Origin: Myrica gale
Taxonomy: Eukaryota > Streptophyta > Magnoliopsida > Fagales > Myricaceae
Length of the DNA: 64,000 nucleotides
NCBI GenBank assembly: GCA_963930655.1
Contig: OZ005617.1
Coordinates: forward strand, 9,426,501 to 9,490,500
Direction: 5' to 3'
Part shown: positions 57,506 to 64,000 of the stretch, piece after piece
Layout of the letters: each line of letters starts with the position of its first letter
How positions within the stretch are numbered: position 1 is the first letter of the stretch
Made by a program: the position numbers and the translations under genes
Notes under the pieces: generated by a model
Told to the model about the DNA's origin: nothing
The model's database searches: none
What the model saw: the letters and a program-made list of their open reading frames with translations, nothing else

Positions 57506-59491
57506 GAACATTTGTAGAAGTCGTAATACACTTCCGGAGGTCCAAGTTTCTTTGTGTAATTGTTTGGGACTTCCATAGATGCGGCTAGGTAGTTGTTATT
57601 TAAGACTTCCTTTAATTATGCCTAGATCGAAGTTACGTGCATTTCAACTTATGCATGATAAGGTGTTGAACAAGCTTTCAAGTTGGAAAGCTAAAATCCT
57701 CTCCCAAGTGGGGAGGACTACCTTGTTAAGAGCTACTGCCACTGCCATGCCGCAATATCATATGGCTTCCCTTATGCTTCCCAAGTCTTGGTGTGAGGAT
57801 ATGGATCGTTGTTTTAAGAACTTCTGGTGGGGTTTTGGTGATGCTTCTAATCATCATTTTAGACATGTGGCTTGGTCCCGCATCTGTATGCCGAAGTGTT
57901 GGGGTGGTGTTGGTCTTAGACGTTATTTTGATTTTAATCGAGCATTGTTATCCAAGATGGGCTATAAGCTTTTAGCTCATCCGGATCATTTGTGGGCACG
58001 TTTAATGCAGGCTAAGTATTTTCAACATTGCTCCTTTTTGTAGCTTCTCGGGGTCATAGTTCTTCCTGGGCTTGGCAGGGGCTTCTCCGGATTAGAGATT
58101 TACTTCTCAAGGGAATGTATTGGGCTCCGAGAGGGGGCCAACATATTCAGGCCTTGGAGGATCCTTGGGTCCTTGGTCTTGTGGACTTTCGTCCTGTTCG
58201 GCGCGAGGACAAGGCACCTAGTCTCCAGCCTTTGGCTGTAGCGGATCTTATTTGGCGTCATAAGCTTTTATTTTCTCTGTTTGAGGAGGAATCTTCCCTT
58301 GCTATTTGCTCTTTGCCCTCTCTTGTTCCGGATGTGAGTGCTAAACCGGTTTGGACTCCTGATGCCAGGGGTCTATTCTCAGTTCAATCTGCTTATAATC
58401 TTTTGAAGCAGGATCACTACATTCCTGCGTTGTTTATTGAGTAGGATTGGAAGTTGTTGAGGAAGTTGGCTATTCATGATCATTTAAAACTATTTATATG
58501 GCGATGTGTCATGGATGCATTTCCTTTTAGAGAGAAGATCTAGGTTGTGGTGGCAAGGGGGTCTGTTTTGAATGATGTGGAGTTGGCTAAGTGTCCCTTG
58601 TGTTCTGGTATGCCAAAAGTGGGGTGGCATTTGTTTGTGCAGTGCTCGGTTACTCATACTTTGTGGAGGGAGTCTAATTGGCCTTTGGATGTTGTTCAAC
58701 TCCCTTGCTCCTCTATTCAGCAATTGATTCGGCTGTGTATTCAGCCACACAGATTTCTCCATATTGCTGAGGATGGGTAGCGGGTTTTCTCTTTGAATGC
58801 GGCCCTTGTTCTTGATACTATTTGCTTTTGGCCGAATAAGGTAATTCACCAGAATGTGGTTATTGATGTCTCGGCAATGATTCGAATGGTTCATCGGCGT
58901 TTTGTGGAACATGTTCAGGCGTGGCATATCTCAGCAAATTCTTGATGTATTAGTTGGCGTCCCCCTTTGCGGGGAGAGCTAAAGTGCAATGTTGATGTTA
59001 CTTTACGAGGTCAAGTGGCTGTTTTGGCCACTATTTTCAAAGACTCGGGAGGCTCTCTCTGTCATTTGTATACGGAGCAATTCCCCAGCATCAATTCTCT
59101 TTTTGGATAATCTTCTGCGCTTGTTTCAGTTATTAATATTGTTGCCTCAATGAATTGGTTTGATGTTGATGTTAAGACTGATTGTTACTCCTTGTGTGAC
59201 TTGGTGCTAGATTCTGAGTTAACCGCTGGACCTATTTTATTAGATCAAATTTGTGTGCTTCGGGACTTCTTCTCTCTGCATCTTGACTGCTCTTTGGGAT
59301 GGATTCCTCGCTCTATTAATCGGTTTGCTCATTTTGTTGCCCAATGGGAGTTTTATGCTTCTGCTTTTGGTTCTCTTAATTCTTCTTTGTTAACTGAATA
59401 TGTGCTTAAGGAGGCTCATGTTTTGAGCTCTTTTCCTTAAGCTTTTTCTGTAAGGTTTGCTAAGAAAAAAAAAAGAACATTTGTAGAAGTC
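57506..59491 (+). mobile_element. 5'-truncated LINE with 17-bp target duplication
   Basis: A 1952-bp L1-type fragment (57523-59474) is flanked by exact copies of GAACATTTGTAGAAGTC (57506-57522 and 59475-59491), the left at the truncation point and the right after an A-rich tail (TAAGAAAAAAAAAA). This is a normal target-primed insertion with incomplete reverse transcription. It contains only the C-terminal third of ORF2. Confidence 0.93.
57579..59440 (+). pseudogene. LINE ORF2 C-terminal third with RNase H-like domain
   Basis: It reads LRLPLIMPRSKLRAFQLMHD, LSSWKAKILSQVGRTTLLRA, MPQYHMASLMLP, FWWGFGDASNHHFRHVAWSR, CWGGVGLRRYFDFNRALLSK (to 58043). After one frameshift near 58030 it continues WTPDARGLFSVQSAYNLL, the zinc-binding CPLCSGMPKVGWHLFVQCSV (58600), LWRESNWP, and an RNase H-like part from WRPPLRGELKCNVDVTLRG (58960) to IPRSINRFAHFVAQWEF (59350). 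Five in-frame stops are present in the second frame. The RT core is absent because of 5' truncation. Confidence 0.88.
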
Positions 59492-60209
59492 CACATACTA
59501 TTAGCGTTTATCACAAACTATAGTTGTCTTTCAAATTTTCTAGTTTTCTGCTAAAAGATGTGAGAATTTGCACAAAGCTAATTACCTTACTTTTTTCAAA
59601 ATGGTTAATTAATGCGTAATAAAAGCTCATAAGGTGGTAATTAATGCTATAATAGGTCTCGTTTAAACAATACCTCATTTACAGATAACAGATTTGAAAA
59701 ATTGGTTTTAGAGCTCTAATTAATGACTAGCAATACTTGCATCCCTTTCCTTATTTGCTTTATTCACTTTTTAATAGGTCTTAGCCTGTCTCTTTTGGTT
59801 GACAAATTAACGTTTAGGTAACGAAAAACCATGGCTAGAGAAAACAAGTAACACAAATGGCATATTAAGAAAGTTTCATTATAATATAAACTTTAAAAAT
59901 ATATATATATATATATAACACGAAGACAAGCTCTTTTGAAACACATTTATTTTACTTAAAATACTAATTTTTTGATATTTGAATAAACCGTGTCTTCTAT
60001 GTTTGCTATCATTAACCTAGCATTTTAGAGCGCACCCGTGTATTAAGGCCTTGAGAGAGGATATACTTTTTTATACGCACACTCAAGATCTCCACCAAAC
60101 CCCCCCCCCCCCCCCCCCCCTCCCCAAAACGCTACTATGCATCAATCGGCTCATGCATGCATCATCTAATACAAGATCTTACCAAAAATCATTAGGTCCG
60201 AATGACATT
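59492..60209. repeat. Spacer with AT microsatellite and C-homopolymer
   Basis: It contains an (AT)n run at about 59899-59917 and a run of 21 C at 60100-60120, followed by TCCCC. No gene recognised. The homopolymer may be length-unstable in sequencing. Confidence 0.7.
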
Positions 60210-60225
60210 CACTACAAGAAAAATG
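60210..60225 (+). other. CACTACAAGAAAA-type transposon terminus
   Basis: CACTACAAGAAAAATG matches the common plant CACTA-family terminus. No matching TAGTG end is found nearby, and 6 bp later a hAT-like element begins, so this is an orphan end or chance. Confidence 0.35.
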
Positions 60226-60231
60226 ATCTTG

Positions 60232-60699
60232 GGCAAGGGTGAGAAATTTATCCGGTGGAAACGGAATTTCCGGTACCAGTATTCCGTTACCGGTTCCGGC
60301 CTATTTCAGTACCGGAATCGGAACCCATATTGGAAAAATTCAGGAACCGGAACCGAAACTGGAAATTCCAACGGAAATACCAGAATTTTCTGGTTCCGAT
60401 ATTTAAAAAATAATAATAAATTTTTAGTATAGTTTAATTTATTTGAGACAAAATGTAGTGATGTATTTTTTTTTTCCCTTTGAAATCTTGATGATCATAA
60501 TATGTTTTAAAACCATATTATGAAATTGATGTAACATGGAATTTTTTTTAAAAAAAAGCTCAATTTCGGTCCAAAATGCTTAAAAAACATTTTTGGACCA
60601 AAGTAAAATTGGGCCTTTTGGAATTTATATTCCGATGAGTACCAGTGCCAGAACCGAAATGGGTCATTTCGGTTCTATCCGTTCCGATACTCACCCTTA
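60232..60699. mobile_element. hAT-like miniature transposon
   Basis: A 468-bp segment with inverted ends GGCAAGGGTGAG...CTCACCCTTA and flanking ATCTTG on both sides (60226-60231 and 60700-60705; six of an expected eight-base duplication). Both halves are rich in GGTTCCGG/CCGGAACC and ACCGAAAT motifs arranged inversely. No transposase. Confidence 0.65.
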
Positions 60700-60705
60700 A
60701 TCTTG

Positions 60706-61629
60706 ACGCTAATATACAGTTCGAAATGGGAGGATTTGGGGAAAACAACATAATATGGGACGTTCAACTAAGTTGTCCAACCGGTAAGGCGAGGGAGACG
60801 AAAAAAGGGAAGCATGACGTGTTCCCGGCTAGCTCCATGAGGAGCTAAACCTAGGTAGAATGACCAAACCTCATTAATTGTTGTAGCGCCCTCAAGAGCG
60901 CCAAATGAAGGGGAAACGATCTAGGAGTGGATCTGGACCGAATCCTTTCTCCTTTTCAAATTCTTCCCGAACAAATATCTCAATATTCTTCAGTGTAGAA
61001 GGAAAATTCTTCCAAAAATTATAATGTCTTTTTTTTAGTATTCCATTTTTCTATTTTTATGAATATTTAATTTTTTCTCTCTTTATTTTATGGTTTTTTC
61101 TTACTTTTTAATTTAATTATTTTAGTCCTTTAATTTTTAATTTTTCCTATTTTCTTCTCTCTTGGTTTTTTTTATTAGCTTTGGGTGGGGTGTAATTTCT
61201 TTTTTTAAAATATCATTTTGATTGTTTTTTTCCTCGATTTATTTTATTTTTTTTATATCTTAAAGGTTTTTTTTAGGTTTTTCTATTTTTTGTAATTAAA
61301 TTAAATAAATTTTTCTTGACACTTGACATGTTTAAATGAATTTCTTTTTAGTAAATTAATATCTCGTGGACATGCTTTTATTACGAGTGAATTGGCTTCC
61401 GTCAACCGCAGCATTTATTTTCGTCAATTAGTGGTCCAAGTTTACGGAAGGACCAAAATGAGATCTTTTTATCCTTGAAGACTGTCGTAGGACAAAATGA
61501 ATCCTAGAGAAAAAATTAAGAAAAAATCAAACGATAGGGACGGATGGACTAATTAATCCAAAGAAAAAGAAACATATTGGAGTATGAATAGTGAGCGTGG
61601 ATGGATGAATGAGATAAGAGGCAGAAAAA
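60706..61629. other. T-rich intergenic DNA
   Basis: Long T-rich runs on the plus strand from 61025 to 61320; no gene or defined repeat seen. Confidence 0.45.
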
Positions 61630-62530
61630 AAAAAGCCTGATAGAGTCCGCATGTCAGCTCAAATAGGAAATAAGGCCCACTTGTGGCTAAATGACCAGAT
61701 TAAGCTAACCCAAGAAACGTCAGCCCATTAGTCAAGAGGGAGTATACCTTCTCCCAAGCCTATAAATACAAGGTAACCCCACTCTATTTTTCATCTCTTA
61801 AAAACTATTAGAATCTTTTAAACCACTAAAAGATCTCTTCCTAACTTAGGCATCAGAAACTCTTCTTCGGTGTCACCTTTCTTCTACTTGCTTGCCGAAC
61901 CAGATCCTTGATCGGTTATTCTTCTTGGTGATTTTTGGAATCATCATTTAGCACCGTCGGTGAGGAAATCTTTTCGTTTACGTCTCTGATCCCTCAGAAA
62001 CACCCCTTCTCCAGGGATGACTCCCACTCAAGAACACGAAGCTGAGAACCCCGAGATCCATGTCATCCCCGTGAACCCTGGGCAAGATGCAGATGGATCG
62101 ATCATACAGGAGATCCTTGTCCAACGTATGGGAGCAGTCATTTAAAAGTTTGATGTCCTAGCCCTTTCCACACCCCATCTCCCTCTGCGTCATGACGAAG
62201 AAGTCTAGGTGATGAACCTGGACATCTCCCATCCTCCCATTGAAAGCCAGGCCGGAAACACGCCCAACCCCCTTAGCGTTCAGATCCTTGATCGATCATT
62301 CTTCCCGGTGATTTTTAGCATTATCAAAACCAATTCACAATTTCGATTGAGAAGCATAGCCCACGAATTTTTTACAATTCTTGTGCTTCCAAAACTAATT
62401 GAGACCGGGTATGATACGCCACAACAGCGTAGATCAAGGGGCACCAAAACTAAATCCCAAATATCAAGGAGGAGGTTAGACTTGAAGATCAGCAAAGCAT
62501 ACGCTAGGAATATTTCAAATAAATAATTCA
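61630..62530 (+). mobile_element. Gypsy LTR and gag-leader remnant
   Basis: A U3-like region with a CTATAAATA box near 61760 leads to an LTR-end-like sequence and ATTTAGCACCGTCGGTGAGG near 61946-61965, a drifted form of the ATTTGGCGCCGTCTGTGGG leader common in plant Gypsy elements. A short frame from the ATG at 62019 (MTPTQEHEAENPEIHVIPVN) suggests a gag start. A block of about 50 bp around 61910-61955 recurs at 62281-62330. It is a broken fragment without clear outer ends. Confidence 0.5.
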
Positions 62531-63274
62531 AATAATTGAAAAGAGTGGTGGGAGGTTTTGTAGGAGATTTCTAGGAATCTGTTATTTCTTTAGTCGTGAT
62601 TTCTTTAGCCGTTGTTAGTCAAGTTGTAGTGTTGACGTTGAAGACTAGGTCAATTTTCTGTTGCTCTCTTTTAAGCGTCATAGTTATGTCTTTGTTTATT
62701 TAAACGTTATGGAATAACAAAGCTCTCAAGTATTATTAAACAAATATTCTTGCATGCGGTTCCTTTCTCACCCGAAGAGAATATTATTTTTACATTGATC
62801 TTACGGTTCTGACTGGGACCTATCGTCCATTGACGTCATTATTTGGTATAAAGCAGACTAATGCACCCTGAAAATTTCAACAAATTACAGAAAAAAAAAA
62901 TTCCTCAAATAGGTTGGTTACAGATACATCATTGAGCTACCAAAGACCTGTGCTTTGACTATCTTGATTCCTTGAGATTAGCCATAACTTCAACCGTGGG
63001 TTATGCAACAACTACAAACACAAAAACGAGGCAGTAAAACCCTTTACCTCCCAATCAGATAATTTCGGCGAAAACTGAAAAGATATATATTTCAGTAAGA
63101 AATAAATCATGATACAGAGAAAGCAGTACGAACTATGATACAGAAGTCCTTGTTCCCTTCTTTTCACGCGTGAAACTATGGACAAAATTCATCAAGAGTG
63201 TGAGGGCTAGAGATGATTGGATTCATTGAGAGTGTATAATGTGCAACAGGCTGCCAAAAATTTGATAGCAAATG
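62531..63274. other. 3' flank of RAD1
   Basis: No other gene is recognised. The part nearest 63274 should include the RAD1 3' UTR on the minus strand. A stretch near 62700-62840 looks retroelement-like, but I cannot support a call. Confidence 0.35.
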
Positions 63275-64000
63275 TTAATCATTTCCATCTTCCTCGGGTT
63301 TCACAAAGAACTCAATGTAAGCAATTCGACTGGGGTGCTGATACCCAGCAGAATCAATGTGTATATGAGGTGCGGATGGCCTTGCAACTGAAACCAGGTG
63401 CTGAACCTTCAGCATCCCACCTCGCCCAATAGTCAACTTGCTTCCTCTGTTATCTCGAATAACGCTGCTAGGCATATTTGAAGTTGTTGCTCGAAGGAAC
63501 TTGTATTTATACCTGGTATAATTGAGTCAAGGGCCAACACCATCAATTTCATAAAAGCACAATGGTGCAAGAAATTAAGTTAACCAAAAACATTAGGATA
63601 CCTGTAAGATACTTCCCGATCACAACTAAAGGCAATCAAGAGATCAGTGTTCGCATAATACATGAAGTCTACCTGCAAGAAAGCCAAGGATTTAAACTGG
63701 GAAGAAATTTTAAAATCTCGAGAAAGTATCTGCTTTCTTTTGAGTTAGAAAGGCACCTCACCTGCAAGTCTCCATGGCCTTCACCTTTAAAGCTAACAGA
63801 AGGGAGAGCTGGTTGGCGTGATCTGGATACTTGATCCAGGCCATTCAAGATCATCAATAGCTTCCTTCAATGCTGCAGACTGGGGTTTAAATATCATGAT
63901 TTGAATAATGAAATGTTGCCCATGATTATAACAGCCGATACACTTTGAAACTTAAAGAAAAGCTTCAGATTGAACATCTCAAAAACCCTAAGTAATCTTT
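63275..64000 (-). CDS. RAD1: RAD1 checkpoint clamp subunit, 3' exons (partial)
   Basis: The Rad1 subunit of the RAD9-RAD1-HUS1 sliding clamp, loaded at damaged DNA in the nucleus to signal checkpoint and repair. Minus-strand exons: 63762-63879 (SAALKEAIDDLEWPGSSIQI, then PSVSFKGEGHGDLQ), 63602-63672 (VDFMYYANTDLLIAFSCDRE, VSYR) and the last exon 63275-63512 (YKYKFLRATTSNMPSSVIRD, NRGSKLTIGRGGMLKVQHLV, SAGYQHPSRIAYIEFFVKPE, ending EEDGND and TAA). All junctions are GT-AG with matching phases. The gene runs off the right edge into an intron. In the first exon the reading moves frame between SSIQIT and PSVSF: the exon is 118 nt, where phase 0-to-0 needs a multiple of three, consistent with loss of two bases. 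It may therefore be a damaged allele, a pseudogene or a sequence error. Confidence 0.85.

Noticed and set aside
1-64000. CRISPR arrays, operons, ribosome binding sites or prokaryotic origins
   Set aside because: The window is plant nuclear DNA. The repeats present are LTR, subterminal or microsatellite repeats.

Overview
The window is nuclear DNA of a flowering plant, most likely a eudicot and probably woody. The basis is the AT-rich intergenic sequence, plant-type L1 LINEs, En/Spm (CACTA) transposons, very long-LTR Ty3/Gypsy elements and plant-type gene fragments. I cannot name the species. It is almost entirely transposons nested in one another. The only recognisable gene still largely in place is the 3' part of a RAD1 checkpoint gene at the right edge, and even that shows an apparent frame break.

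Layout. Positions 1-8130 hold two solo LTRs of one Gypsy family in opposite orientation, separated by a 1.1 kb spacer. At 8389-8876 and 34714-34886 lie exons of an RWD-RBR (RNF14-like) ubiquitin ligase gene. They are split by a CACTA transposon of about 25.8 kb (8877 to about 34713). That CACTA carries decayed TnpD/TnpA-type genes and an accessory ORF, and was itself hit twice: by a solo LTR (14600-18457, target duplication GTACA) and by an 11.6 kb Gypsy element with both LTRs (22485-34048, target duplication TGGAG, minus strand). An L1-type LINE follows, with an apparently inverted 5' end (about 35100-46946). It is interrupted by an odd 1.5 kb LTR-derived element (38319-39818, target duplication GATAC) and by another solo LTR (42722-46718, target duplication AGAGG).

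From 47 to 57 kb come host-gene scraps and small elements: a threonyl-tRNA synthetase first-exon fragment split by a Copia-type solo LTR (48884-50209, target duplication CTAGA), two CACTA-type ends or miniatures, the next RBR exon in inverted orientation (52699-53024), a ferric reductase (FRO) fragment and an older Copia LTR remnant. From 57.5 to 64 kb there is a 5'-truncated LINE with a 17-bp target duplication, a hAT-like miniature element, a Gypsy LTR/gag remnant, and RAD1 on the minus strand.

The order of nesting gives relative ages. The RBR gene, the CACTA and the LINE are older. The long-LTR Gypsy insertions are younger; the full-length one has LTRs differing by only about 1% by eye. 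I did not find a convincing undescribed system. The strongest leads are the swap of regulatory arrays (GATAAG versus TGGGCY) between LTR subfamilies, the integrated LTR-derived element with the same LTR end at both termini, the RBR gene whose halves face opposite ways across 18 kb, and a 116-bp foldback between direct repeats.
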